From Phorcus lineatus (Eukaryota; Mollusca; Gastropoda; Trochida; Trochidae): a stretch of 64,000 nucleotides of DNA. The notes under the pieces were generated by a model. That model saw only the letters and a program-made list of their open reading frames with translations, did no database searches and was not told the origin of the DNA. The position numbers were made by a program, and so were the translations under genes. Each line of letters starts with the position of its first letter. Positions within the stretch are counted from its first letter, which is position 1. The DNA lies in NCBI GenBank assembly GCA_921293015.1, contig OV121084.1, positions 21,022,960 to 21,086,959 on the forward strand, in the 5' to 3' direction. This document shows positions 1 through 10,800 of the stretch, piece by piece.

Positions 1-735
1 TTTTACCAGAATCTAATTTGACACACGCTTTAATAGAGTTGAACATACTTATGAGAATAACATACATTTTACCATGACAACCTTTTTGAAGAAGGGAATA
101 CAGTAATTTCTTTCTGTCGACAAAATCAAAAGCTTTTTTGAAGTCTATAAATGCAGCATAGAATCTTCCTTTTGGTTTACATAAATATTTTGAAACTAGA
201 GCTTGTAAAGTAAAAATGTTGTCCGTAGTTGAATAGTCCTGTCTAAATCCAGGCTGAACTTCAGTTATCTTATCATTAATTTCCATCCACAATCTTAGTC
301 TTTGCTCCAATATTGCGGTAAAGAGTTTGCCAGTCATATTAAAAAGAGATATTCTACTGTAACTTGTTGTATCATCCACATTTCCAGATTTATGCAATTG
401 GATAATCATACCAATATTCCAGTTATCTGGGAACACCCCACTATCTAAAATCTTATTAAATAACAAATTCAGATATGGTGCAAAAAATGGTTGAGAAAAT
501 TTATAGAACGAATTCGATATACCATCTTCGCCTGGACTCTTGCCTCCCTTGTATCTGTGATGACACTTGATAACAATTCTTCATTAAATGGAAAATGTTC
601 ACAATGTTCACAAGAATGGCTTTCAATGAAATCGTTAACAGTTTCCCCAAATTCACATGTTTCATTTAATTCTGGATTTAACAAATTTTTGAAATATGAG
701 AACCATTTATCTGGAGGAATGGATGATTTATAAGA
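1..735 (-). mobile_element. LINE reverse transcriptase fragment (5' part cut at window edge)
   Basis: Translating the minus strand gives a non-LTR reverse transcriptase. Seen, in order: GKSPGEDGIS near 520-550, GVFPDNWNIGMIIQLHKSG near 390-440, and FIDFKKAFDFVDRKKLL near 120-165. These correspond to RT domain blocks 0-3 of Jockey/I/CR1-type LINEs. The frame shifts near 555, so the segment upstream of GKSPGEDG is in another frame from the rest. Reading runs right to left and leaves the window at base 1, so the catalytic FADD box is outside. The LINE at 50820-53015 has the same block order with related residues. This is a decayed, partial copy and not a host gene. Confidence 0.85.
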
Positions 736-763
736 ATGTCTGTTGCAATATCAGTCTTCTTGG

Positions 764-1150
764 CTAATTGTTGGATGAAAGAAACAAGGATCCCCACACC
801 ATTGTTCCTCCACCTCCAAATGGGTGCACCTCTCTAATGCAGTTTGGCGCAAACGCTCGCCTCGTCGAACCCTGCCTCGCGCCTGAATAGGAAAAACCTG
901 CTTCCGTCTGTAAACAGCACCCCCTCCAAGTCACGTTGGCGTACAGTATCGTAATCTGAGTTGACAGTGTAAACAGGTCAAAGCCATTAAATAGAAGGGG
1001 CGATAGGCAGCCAACCAGATACCAGCCAACCGAGTGCTGTCGCCACTTTTGATATCGCATTGACAAATCGGTTTTGGAAGTGAATCTGCCTGAATTCGGC
1101 CACAGTTGTTACTCTCGGTCTTCCCGGTCTTAGTCTGTCCTGTCTGCTGG
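764..1150 (-). mobile_element. Tc1/mariner transposase fragment
   Basis: Across three minus-strand frames there is a Tc1/mariner (IS630) transposase core piece. GVLFTDGSRFFLFRREAGF contains the first catalytic Asp region (TD-SRF), followed by a FGGGGTMVWG-like stretch that matches the family's GGGSVMVWGG block. Frameshifts and an in-frame stop separate these pieces, and neither the second Asp nor the Glu is present. It is a relic. The fragment at 10801-11330 covers mainly the preceding part of a similar transposase. Confidence 0.75.
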
Positions 1151-3010
1151 GAGTGTATTCACAGCCTTCTGATGTTGGTTTGGCTGCAGTTGAAGGTTCT
1201 TACCATTTGACTCTGGGAGCCCCCATAGAGGAGACACTGATCGCTTGGTCATGTTGCGCTTGCGTAAGTCTTGATATACTTTTGGTGTTCTATATGTCAC
1301 TGAATGTCTGCTCTTTCCAACAAGGGTATTTATGCAACATTGCTACACGTGCATCACAAATCATGCTTCAATGCACATTTTGCACATGTTTGTGAAGCAT
1401 GATTTGTGATGCACCGTTCGATGATGTTTTGCACCAAATGGAATCAAAAAGTGATAATATAGCAAGTATTATGATGAAGACTAAGAGACCACAAGTCATC
1501 TTTTTTTACTGTCACTTAGACAAAAATATGTGGAACAAAGTTGAATAATGGATAGCTATGCAAACACAAGCAAACATAAACTTATCGCAACGTCACATGG
1601 TCTTGACTATCCAAATACAGAAACATAGTACTGAACACCATAATCACCTTCGTAAATACACAATATTTTTAAAAAACTATACCGACTGAAACAAAACATT
1701 AACTTCCTTATGAATGACTTTCCGAAAACATACAATATCGGCAAATATAACACATACTCAACTTGCCAATAATCGATTTTATGAAATTCTAGTCAACTTG
1801 TCATACTGTCAAATGAATAGCAAGCTCTCTTTGAATATACCTTTGTCTTTGCTGTACAGAAACTTTGGGTTTGAATAGTAAAAATGTTTTTTTTTTCTTT
1901 TTGAATTCTGATGTTTCTTGAATGGGGCAGTTGTTTTCATGAATTGTTGAAGACAAAATGATCATGTTTGGTGTACGGCTTCATATACTGTTCAAGCTTA
2001 GAACGATATGTTCTTTTTTATCAAAACAAATTAATTTCAATGTACATATGAAGTTTTGAATGCACATGTGTAACCAACCCAGAGTCATTCATGGTGTCTG
2101 AATCAGTCATGCACACCATGAAAACCACATGCATTAGGAAATTTCACGTATGGGTTGTAATCATTGTAATTTGTATGGTAAGGCAAGTTTTCAAAAGACA
2201 AGAACTTTCAATTAGCCAAAATGATGAATCCACGTTCTAAACCTTCTGACCTATATTATAAAGACTACATGGTCCTAATCAAAAGTTGGATAGGATTGTA
2301 TAAATTGTTTGAGAAATGAGAAGCGAACAATTATTTTTCGAGGAGTAATTGGCCTTGTTCCGTTTTTTCTGATTCAGGGGAGATAATCAAGCAAAACCTG
2401 ACTGATACATGTTCAGAAAGCGAAATAACATTCCCACGACGTTGATACGTGGGTAAAAAAACTGTGACAGTTTTTTACAAGGAGAAGACAAGTTAATAAA
2501 CTTTGAAAACATGTGTTATCTCATCAGTCGACTTCAGAGGTGTCCTCTAAAAGATGTAAATATTTGCATCACATGGAAAAAGTTATTGGATGACCTCTAA
2601 GGCCTTAATGGAGCCAAATGGTCACCATTTATGTGCATTCTTCTTCGGTAATGTATGGAGCCAAAATGTCCTCAAATGAATCTGGTCTTCGAATCAAACG
2701 CCAGCAGTCACGATCCACAAGTATCTCACAAGGGCGAAGCTAAAAAACACATGCCATGAAAGAAATGAACAGAAATATAATCCACAGGCAAGATAATGTC
2801 ATGTCTTTGTTTTCAGAATTTTCAATAATTAAATTGTTGACATTTGAACATTTGGTATCATACTAAAACATATTGTATGAGTGGTTCATGATAGAAATAT
2901 TTGATAATTGATTTGAGAAAATATCAACAATAAAACATTTGTTATGTAATGATCGAATCGTCACTTTCCCAGAACAAAGAAGTTGTATACCAATTTACTT
3001 ACCTTCATGA
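1151..3010. other. No gene recognised
   Basis: AT-rich sequence without a convincing coding region on either strand. Only a short perfect hairpin at 1349-1414 (listed separately) and short A/T runs stand out. The open frames here have no recognisable domain and no splice or codon pattern supporting them. Confidence 0.6.
1349..1414. repeat. 22-bp perfect inverted repeat (hairpin)
   Basis: Bases 1349-1370 are the exact reverse complement of 1393-1414, with a 22-base spacer. The spacer itself contains two copies of TGCACAT/TTGCAC-like sequence. It could be a small foldback element or a structured transcript. No neighbouring gene explains it. Confidence 0.8.
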
Positions 3011-3594
3011 TGTTACAAATGAATTTGGAATAGGAAAATGTCACCAGTCAAACCAGCAAAATATAACAAGACAATTGTATATTAATTACAATTTAATCAA
3101 TCAAATAATAAACAAAGTGTTTAAGGTTACAATATCAAGCTAATACAAGCAATAATACAATATCAAATAAGTCACACTAATTAGCTAAATAAATATATTC
3201 ACCAGTCCTTATGAATCACACAGTTGATGAATGTAGAAAACAGTCAGTGGGTCTTGATAGGAGATAGATGAATCCGGCTTGTAAAGGTATCCAAAAACAG
3301 TGGCACGGCAGATGATCGCAAAGTTGATTGTAAGAAGCAAGAGGAGTAAGAGTTCTAATGCCGGCCTATATATAGGTTAGATACCTTCCAGAATGTTCTT
3401 TACAGTTCCTTGACAAACTCCAGTCAGAAGTAGCCAACTCAAGCAATCATGAAATAGATAGAACATTCTAGAATAGATGATTCTAGACACTGCCAGCTAA
3501 GACTATCAAAACAAGTGTAAGTGTGACCCACTAAACAATACAAAAATGTTATACAATATATGTTATACTTATAAACAATGACATACTCATAACA
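3011..3594 (-). repeat. 3' LTR (full length, 584 bp)
   Basis: Begins TGTTAC and ends CATAACA (TG...CA). Its first ~256 bp recur at 10545-10800 with only a handful of differences. In element orientation this is the 3' LTR, because the polypurine tract abuts it at 3595. The TATATATAGG stretch near 3370 could be the LTR TATA region, but this is unproven. Confidence 0.9.
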
Positions 3595-3606
3595 CTCTCC
3601 CCCTTA
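3595..3606 (-). promoter_or_regulatory. Polypurine tract
   Basis: The minus strand reads TAAGGGGGAGAG immediately upstream of the 3' LTR. This is the purine run that primes plus-strand DNA synthesis in LTR retroelements. Confidence 0.85.
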
Positions 3607-3721
3607 AGGAAAAGAAAGTTACAAAGAAACTTTATGTTGTAGTAATAATAAACAGTTACTTTTTAACAAAAACTAGAAAACAATATTTCAAATACAAACA
3701 TTCAGCATCAAAAAGGACAAT

Positions 3722-4066
3722 TTACACTCTGGAAAGTGCATCGGCACAAACATTGTCTTTACCCTTGATGTGTTTAATCCCTTGCAAAGTTAAACTCCAT
3801 CTCATAATACTTTGGTTTTTGTTCTTCATTTTGTGAAGAAAAGTCAAGGGATTGTGATCAGTAAAGACTTCAACTGGAAATGAAATTGTACCTAAGTACA
3901 CCTAAAAATGCTGTAAAGCTAACAACAGACCCAAAGTTTCCTTTTCAATGGTTGAATAGTTCTTTTCGTACTTGTCAAACTTTTTGAAAAAGTAACAAAC
4001 TGGATGATGAATACCTGAGTCATCCTCTTGAATCAAAACAGCACCTGCACCCACATCACTCAAAAT
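3722..4066 (-). pseudogene. RNase H domain of the LTR retrotransposon
   Basis: In a different frame from the RT just upstream, the minus strand encodes a Gypsy RNase H: LSDVGAGAVLIQED, then EKNYSTIEKETLGLLLALQHF, FTDHNPLTFLHKMKNKNQS, and the terminal CADALSRV before a TAA at 3722-3724. A TAG follows the LALQHF block (near 3903). The frame change from RT (near 4060) and this stop make the domain non-functional. It is the last domain of pol, which fixes the unusual domain order of the element. Confidence 0.85.
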
Positions 4067-4958
4067 TTGGTGCCTGTAACATTGGAGAATTCATGAGCAT
4101 GGCTTTGACTCTTTCAAATGCAGACTGACAACTGCCATCCCACAAGAATTTAACCCTTTTCCCCAAAAGGTTTGTGAGTGGAGATACAACATCAGAAAAA
4201 TTTTGACAAAATTTTCTATAATAGCTTGCCATGCCCAAGAATCTCATGAGTTCTCTCTTAGACTGTGGAACTGGAAAATGTACAATGGCTTCCACTTTAG
4301 CATTAACTGGTTGTACCTGGCCATGCCCTACAACATGCCCTAAAAATACAACTTGTGCCTTTCCGAATTCACACTTCGCCAGATTGACAGTCAATTTAGC
4401 TTCAGACAGTCTCTCAAAGAAAGCTCGGACACTCCTCAGATGTTCTTCCCACTCCATGGCATAACTGATGACATCATCCATGTAAACTTCGACACCATCA
4501 AGACCTGATGTGACGTTTCTGTCGAGTTGTTGGAACGTCGCTGGAGCGTTCTTCAGACCAAAAGGCATCACTTTGTATTGATACAGTCCATCTGGTGTAG
4601 CAAACGCTGATATCTTCTTTGCACAGTCACTGAGTGGAACCTGCCAGAAGCCTTTCAAAAGGTCAAACTTACTGATGTACTTAGCTTGACCGATGTGATC
4701 AATGCAATCATCAACCCTCGGTATCGGGTAGGCATCAGTTTGTGAAAGTTGATTCACAGTTTTCATGTCAGCACAGCAGCGCCAACCACCACCACCCTTG
4801 GGCACAAGAACACAAGGTGAACTCCACGGACTGTCACTGGGTTCAATAATGTCATTACACTGGTACATTGCCTGCTGAAATACCTTAGACATAAAATTTG
4901 AACCTTGATCAGACTGAACAACCTTTGGCAACCCAACTAAGATGAAAAATAGAGCCAT
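4056..4958 (-). pseudogene. Integrase core remnant fused to reverse transcriptase
   Basis: A 300-codon open frame. Its first ~30 residues are the middle of a retroviral-type integrase (VGLPKVVQSDQGSNF, containing the second catalytic Asp in SDQGSNF). It then passes abruptly to Gypsy RT at NDIIEPSDSPWSSPCVLV. RT landmarks follow: WRCCADMKTVNQ, KFDLLKGFWQVPL (motif A Asp), MPFGLKNAPATFQ, VYMDDVI (YxDD box), FLGHVV. An internal deletion joined the two domains in frame, removing the integrase C terminus and the RT N terminus. The upstream half of this integrase lies beyond the tandem-repeat insertion at 8086-8573. Confidence 0.9.
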
Positions 4959-5073
4959 GGGCTCTGTAGCTCATCAGACTTTTGATAGAAATAGGTGTTT
5001 GGGTTTAGACCATGGGGTCATGGGCAGTGTAGGAAAGATAGCCTGTCCCAACGTCCGAGTTATTCACAATCAA

Positions 5074-7965
5074 ATTAAAAATGCCCATTGCCCATTTGGG
5101 GTCAAGGGGTCACCAAACCTACAATTCAGAATACCCATTGTCCAAGGAGTCTACACACAACTATTAATCTATCAAGACCTTTTGGAACTGGAGAAGAAGA
5201 TGAAAGTAGGATTTTAAGGTTTTGACCCCTGTGACCCCATTTGGGGTCAAGTGGTCACCAAACCTACAATTTATGATCCCCAGTGTCCAAGGAGTCTACA
5301 CACAATTTTACAGCTCTCTAGACCTTTTGGAACTAGGGAAAAAGATGAAATTAGGTTTTTTAGGTTTTGACCCCTGTGACCCCATTTGGGGTCATGGGGT
5401 CACCAAACCTACAATTTAGAATCCCCATTGTCCAAGGAGTCTACACACAACTATTAAGCTCTCTGGACCTTTTGGAACTGGAGAAGAAGATGAAAATAGG
5501 TTTTTCATGTTTTGACCCCTGTGACCCCATTTGGGGTCAAGTGGTCACCAAACCTACAATTTAGAATCCCCGTTGGCCAAGGAGTATACACACACCTTTT
5601 CAGCTCTCTAGACCTTTTGGAAGTGGAGAAGAAGATGAAAATAAGTTTTTCAGGTTTTGACCCCTGTGACCCCATTTGGGGTCATGGGGTCACCAAACCT
5701 ACAATTTAGAATCCCCATTGTCCAAGGAGTCTACACACAACTATTAAGCTATCAAGACCTTTTGGAACTGGAGAAGAAGATGAAAGTAGGATATTAAGGT
5801 TTTGACCCCTGTGACCCCATTTGGGGTCATGGGGTTACCAAACCTACAATTTAGAATCTCCAGTGCCCAAGGAGTCTACACACAACTATTCAGCTCTCTG
5901 GACCTTTTGGAACTGGAGAAGAAGATGAAAATAGGTTTTTCATGTTTTGACCCCTCTGACCTCATTTGGGGTCATGGGGTCACCAAACCTACAATTTAGA
6001 ATCCCCGTTGGCCAAGGAGTCTACACACACCTTTTCAGCTCTCTAGACCTTTTGGAACTGGAGAAGAAGATGAAAATAGGTTTTTCAGGTTTTGACCCCT
6101 GTGACCCCATTTGGGGTCATAGGGTCACCAAACCTACAATTTAGAATCTCCAGTGCCCAAGGAGTCTACATACAACTATTCAGCTCTCTGGACCTTTTGG
6201 AACTGGAGAAGAAGATGAAAGTAGGATTTTAAGGTTTTGACCCCTGTGACCCCATTTGGGGTCAAGTGGTCACCAAACCTACAATTTAGAATCCCCGTTG
6301 GCCAAGGAGTCTACACACACCTTTTCAGCTCTCTAGACCTTTTGGAACTGGAGAAGAAGATGAAAATAGGTTTTTCAGGTTTTGACCCCTGTGACCCCAT
6401 TTGGGGTCATGGGGTCACCAAACCTACAATTTAGAATCTCCAGTGCCCAAGGAGTCTACATACAACTATTCAGCTCACTGGACCTTTTGGAACTGGAGAA
6501 GAAGATGAAAGTAGGATTTTAAGGTTTTGACCCCTGTGACCCCATTTGGGGTCAAGTGGTCACCAAACCTACAATTTAGGATCCCCAGTGTCCAAGGAGT
6601 CTACACACAATTTTACAGCTCTCTAGACCTTTTGGAACTAGGGAAAAAGATGAAATTAGGTTTTTTAGGTTTTGACCCCTGTGACCCCATTTGGGGTCAT
6701 GGGGTCACCAAACCTACAATTTAGAATCCCCATTGTCCAAGGAGTCTACACACAACTATTAAGCTCTCTGGACCTTTTGGAACTGGAGAAGAAGATGAAA
6801 GTAGGATTTTAAGGTTTTGACCCCTGTGACCCCATTTGGGGTCAAGTGGTCACCAAACCTACAATTTAGGATCCCCAGTGTCCAAGGAGTCTTCACACAA
6901 TTTTTCAGCTCTCTAGACCTTTTGGAACTAGGGAAAAAGATGAAATTAGGTTTTTTAGGTTTTGACCCCTGTGACCCCATTCGGGGTCATGGGGTCACCA
7001 AACCTACAATTTAGAATCCCCATTGTCCAAGGAGTCTACACACAACTATTAAGCTCTCTGGACCTTTTGGAACTGGAGAAGAAGATGAAAATAGGTTTTT
7101 CATGTTTTGACCCCTGTGACCCCATTTGGGGTCAAGTGGTCACCAAACCTACAATTTAGAATCCCCGTTGGCCAAGGAGTCTACACACACCTTTTCAGCT
7201 CTCTGGACCTTTTGGAACTGGAGAAGAAGATGAAAATAGGTTTTTCAGGTTTTGACCCCTGTGACCCCATTTGGGGTCATGGCGTCACCAAACCTACAAT
7301 TTAGAATCCCCATTGTCCAAGGAGTCTACACACAACTATTAAGCTATCAAGACCTTTTGGAACTGGAGAAGAAGATGAAAGTAGGATTTTAAGGTTTTGA
7401 CCCCTGTGACCCCATTTGGGGTCATGGGGTCACCAAACCTACAATTTAGAATCTCCAGTGCCCAAGGAGTCTACATACAACTATTCAGCTCTCTGGACCT
7501 TTTGGAACTGGAGAAGAAGATGAAAATAGGTTTTTCATGTTTTGACCCCTCTGACCTCATTTGGGGTCACGGGGTCACAAAATCTACAATTTAGAATCCC
7601 CATTGGCCAAGAAGTCTACACACAACTTTTCAGCTCTCTGGACCTTTTGGAACTGGAGAAGAAGATTAAAATAGATTTTTAAGGTTTTGACCCTTGTGAC
7701 CCCATTTGGGGTCATGGGGTCCCAAAATCTACAATTTAGAATCCCCATTGGCCAAGAAGTCTACACACAACTTTTCAGCTCTCTGGACCTTTTGGAACTG
7801 GAGAAGAAGCTTAAAATAGAGTTTTAAGGTTTTGACCCTTGTGACCCCATTTGGGGTCATGGGGTCACGAAATCTACAATTTAGAATCCCCATTTGCCAA
7901 GGAGTATGCACATACAATTTCAGCTCTCTAGAGTCATTGGTTCTGGAGAAGAAGTCGAAAAAGTG
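5074..7965. repeat. 145-bp tandem repeat array, about 20 copies
   Basis: The anchor TTTTGACCCCTGTGACCCCA recurs every 145 bp from about 5219 to 7829 (19 starts), with a partial first unit from about 5074. Units differ at diagnostic positions (for example TCAAGTGG versus TCATGGGG, CCGTTGGCC versus CCAGTGTCC), so variants can be followed. Because 145 is not a multiple of 3, the repeated 65-codon open frames change phase each unit and are not genes. Confidence 0.95.
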
Positions 7966-7973
7966 AAAAGTTT

Positions 7974-8040
7974 ACGGACGGATGGACGGACGGATGGACG
8001 GATGGACGGATGGACGGATGGACGGACGCCGGACGCCATG
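7974..8040. repeat. (GGAC/GGAT)n microsatellite
   Basis: About 65 bp of tetranucleotide-type repeat made of GGAC and GGAT units, directly after the last 145-bp unit and before the right-end hairpin of the element. It sits where pearl-type elements carry their ACGG-like microsatellite. Confidence 0.85.
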
Positions 8041-8085
8041 CCATGCCATAAGCCCATCGGGTCTTTCAGACCTGATGAGCTAAAA

Positions 8086-8573
8086 ACTTGATCAAAGCCT
8101 TGATAATCACAGGAGCAACAATCCTACAAATAGGGATAGCTTCTGGAAACCAGGTAGAAGCACACATGATAGTGAGAAGATACTGATTACCAGATTTAGT
8201 CTTAGGTAGTGGACCAACACAATCAATGATAACTCTCCTGAAAGGTTCATCAAAAGCCGGTATAGTTTTAAAGGAGCAGGAGGAATTTTCTGATTTGGTT
8301 TTCCAACAATTTGGCATGCATGACAGGTTTTGCAAAATTCAGCCACATCTTTTCTCAAACTAAGCCAAAAGAAATGTGCCAAAAGTTTCTCACAAGTTTT
8401 GTTTACACCCAAATGACCTGCCATTGGACTTTCATGTGCCAATAAAAGTACATGATTTTGGAATAATTTTGGAACTACAATTTGGTGATGTAATTTCCAT
8501 TCATCCTCCGCAGGAATTTCCGGGGACCTATATTTCCTCAACAAAACACCATCCTTGAAGTAATAACGAACTG
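8086..8573 (-). pseudogene. Integrase N-terminal half of the LTR retrotransposon
   Basis: The minus strand encodes the HHCC zinc-binding domain (AHESPMAGHLGVNKTCEKL ... FCKTCHACQ) and, after a frameshift near 8270, the start of the catalytic core (IIDCVGPLPKTKSGNQYLL, containing the first catalytic Asp). Coding stops at the repeat insertion and resumes at 4958 with the second Asp. Another frameshift near 8570 separates it from the protease frame, but the text is continuous, so protease led directly into integrase in the intact element. Confidence 0.88.
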
Positions 8574-9280
8574 AACCTTACTAGCCTCCTCAAAAGAAAT
8601 ATCCTTACTAGCTAACTTCTGCACCTCAACCTGGGCACTAATAAGTTGCTTTCTAGACAGAATGTGATCACCACCAGACAAACTTTCAGACTCAACAAGA
8701 AGGCTTGAAGAGTTACCTCCCCTCGAAGCCTCTACCTCTTGGAAAGAATGATCCATATATGTATCCGACAAATCATAAATGAAATCATCCGGCAAAGAAA
8801 TCTTAGAAGAAATGTCCTTTGACATTGAACGAGTCACTGCACAAGACGGAAAAATACCCGGAAAATCCTTGTTCAAACTTTCTGTACCAACTGAACTCTC
8901 CGGACAAACAGTGACAATGGGATCAGCACCAACTTTTCCACCCATAAGATCATAACCGATCAACAAATCAACACCCAGAACTGGGAGAGAGTCAAGAACA
9001 CCAACCTTCACCCCACCAGAAATCAGATCAGAAGTCAAATTGACAAAATGAAGAGGAGCAAGAGAACTGCCACTTATACCCTGAAGCAAAACATCTGAGT
9101 TAGCTGAAGACTCCACAGAAAAAGGCAAAGTATCCTTCAAAATCAGAGATTGAAGAGCTCCAGTATCCCTCAAAATAATAACGGGCCTTGGGGTAGAATT
9201 ATCTCCCATAAGTGTCACAAATCCTTTCGAAGCAAAAGGCAAAAACTCCTCAGGAACAACAGAATCTGAAATATTACTCT
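8538..9280 (-). pseudogene. Retropepsin (aspartic protease) region
   Basis: The open frame contains IILRDTGALQSLI (DTGA active-site motif) and, about 70 residues later, VDLLIGYDLMGG, the hydrophobic-Gly-x-Asp block of retropepsins. Length and motif spacing fit a Gypsy protease followed by a long linker of ~100 residues leading to integrase. There is an in-frame stop near 9281 between gag and protease. The enzyme would process Gag-Pol; here it is part of a broken element. Confidence 0.82.
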
Positions 9281-10460
9281 AAAAAACAACACTCTCCTCA
9301 GAACCACCAGAAAAGAAAGGCTTAGGTGTGCTAGACACAAAAGCATTAGGGGCACCTGTGGACTGATTCTTCAACATGCAGAAATCAAATGACCTGGCCT
9401 CTTACAATAAGCACAAACAGGATCAGAATCACTGAAAATCTTAGGCTTAGACTGAAAATGTGATGACTTGTCAGAAGAATTTGAACCTGTCTTATAACCT
9501 TTTGAACCTGCATACCCTGAAGTCTTACCCGTGGAAAAACCTTTATGGTGAGAAAACTTAGAGTTACCCGGAGACCGAAAAGAACTCTTGTGAGTCAAAA
9601 AGTAATCATCTGCCAACACCGCTGCATCATGTAAAACATCTACCTTCTGCTCATCCAAATAAGTCTTAAGGTCAAAATTGACACACTGCTTAAAATCCTC
9701 CATCAAAACCAACTGTCTCAAACTAGCATAATCTGAAACCTCTTTAGAACCACACCATCTATCAAACAAAGTCTCCTTATCTCTAGCAAACTCTAAGAGC
9801 ATTCCTGAATTTCTGACGATAAGCTTCGGGCACTAACTCACAAGTTTTCAGAAGGGTCCTTTTAACAAAATCATAATTTGAGCTTTGCTCAACCGAATAT
9901 GCATCCTGAGCTTTACCCTTTAACACAGTTTGCAATAGTATAGTCCATGATTCGTTTGGCCACTTGAGGTTTTCAGCAACTTTTTCAAAATGTAGAAAAT
10001 ATTTTCATTGAAAGGTGGGACCAGTCTTGCGTGCCTTGTAATGTCAAAAGAGGAAGGGGTTGAGGGAGGAGATGAAGCTCCAAGCTTTTTAAGTTCAATT
10101 TCTTTCTCAATTTCCAATCTTTTTAACTCAAATTCATGAGCTTCTTTTTCTCTTTCTCTTTGAATTTCTCTTTCGTTAGCCTCAAATTCCAATCTTTTTA
10201 ATTCAATTTTTTTGTTTGTTTGAATTTCGAGTTATTTAATTCAAAATTGTCGGAATGTTCCTCTTTAACCATGTCCAAAACATCAGGGCCAAAAACTCCC
10301 TCATCAATAAAATGATTTAACACAATTTTCAGAATTTGGAATTTCCACATAGTTCTCAAATTCATAAAATTTTGAAATCGAAAGCAATTGTGATTTTCGC
10401 AAGGCACCGACTGCATCAGGCGTAGGGGACTTAAGAAAATCCTCAAGTTTAAACGGCATT
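9281..10460 (-). pseudogene. gag of the LTR retrotransposon
   Basis: Starts with ATG at 10458-10460 and is spread over several frames by frameshifts near 10330, 10200, 9990, 9800 and 9385. Seen: a charged, Glu/Arg/Lys-rich helical stretch (EANEREIQREREKEAHEFE), then a capsid-like helical block ending in EFARDKETLFDRWCGSKEV, and a zinc knuckle CAYCKRPGHLISAC (CCHC). The helical block resembles gags of Gmr1-like elements, the proposed source of the vertebrate SCAN domain. That link is inference. Confidence 0.78.
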
Positions 10461-10522
10461 TTGCTGGTTTAACAATTAACTTTCAAAATAAAGTATTTAG
10501 TCTCAAATGCCAAATGAATTCG

Positions 10523-10540
10523 ATCCCGGACGAGCCCCCA
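10523..10540 (-). promoter_or_regulatory. tRNA-Pro primer binding site
   Basis: The minus strand reads TGGGGGCTCGTCCGGGAT, 4 bp inside the 5' LTR. It is identical to the well-known tRNA-Pro primer site of gammaretroviruses. It would prime minus-strand DNA synthesis. Confidence 0.93.
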
Positions 10541-10544
10541 ATTT

Positions 10545-10800
10545 TGTTACGAATGAATTTGGAATAGGAAAATGTCCCCAGTCAAACCAGCAAAATATAA
10601 CAAGACAATTGTATATTAATTACAATTTAATCAATCAAATAATAAACAAAGTGTTTAAGGTTACAATATCAAGCTAATACAAGCAATAATACAATATCAA
10701 ATGAGTCACACTAATTAGCTAAATAAATATATTTACCAGTCCTTATGAATCACACAGTTGATGAATGTAGAAAACAGTCAGTGGGGGTTGATAGGAGATG
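10545..10800 (-). repeat. 5' LTR, truncated
   Basis: Matches the first ~256 bp of the LTR at 3011 and then stops abruptly at 10800, where Tc1/mariner-derived sequence begins. The remaining ~330 bp, including the LTR promoter side, are not found beyond that fragment. No target-site duplication can therefore be checked on this side. Confidence 0.9.

Larger units (their letters stand above)
4950..8085. mobile_element. Pearl/Helentron-like non-autonomous element with tandem-repeat core
   Basis: This block interrupts the integrase of the LTR element within a run of five A residues. The left end holds a palindrome AGAGCC-ATG-GGCTCT followed by TAGCTCATCAG. The right end holds a hairpin (TCGGGTC ttt CAGACCTGA) followed by TGAGCTAAAAA. 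TAGCTCATCAG on the left is the reverse complement of CTGATGAGCTA on the right, giving short subterminal inverted repeats. The interior is a 145-bp tandem array followed by a GGAC/GGAT microsatellite. This layout matches what is known of bivalve pearl elements and Helentron-associated elements. The family assignment is inference; the boundaries are clear because integrase coding flanks both sides. Confidence 0.65.
3011..10800 (-). mobile_element. Gmr1-like Ty3/Gypsy LTR retrotransposon, degraded and interrupted
   Basis: The element reads right to left: 5' LTR (10545-10800, truncated), tRNA-Pro-type primer site, gag with CCHC knuckle, aspartic protease, integrase, reverse transcriptase, RNase H, polypurine tract, 3' LTR (3011-3594). 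RNase H ends about 115 bp before the polypurine tract. Integrase follows protease directly, so integrase lies upstream of RT. That is the Copia-like order known for Gmr1-like Gypsy elements, and it differs from the standard Gypsy order. The copy carries several frameshifts and stops, has lost the integrase C terminus and RT N terminus, and hosts a 3.1-kb tandem-repeat insertion. The LTR parts that can be compared look about 97-98% identical by eye, so the insertion is not very old. Confidence 0.85.

Noticed and set aside
5222-7594. Series of nearly identical 65-codon open frames (MTPVTPFGV...)
   Set aside because: They are produced by the 145-bp repeat, whose length is not a multiple of three. 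Each frame spans 1.4 units and changes phase, so they are not genes.
5074-7965. CRISPR-like array
   Set aside because: The 145-bp units are repeated end to end without unique spacers, in a eukaryotic genome. It is a satellite.
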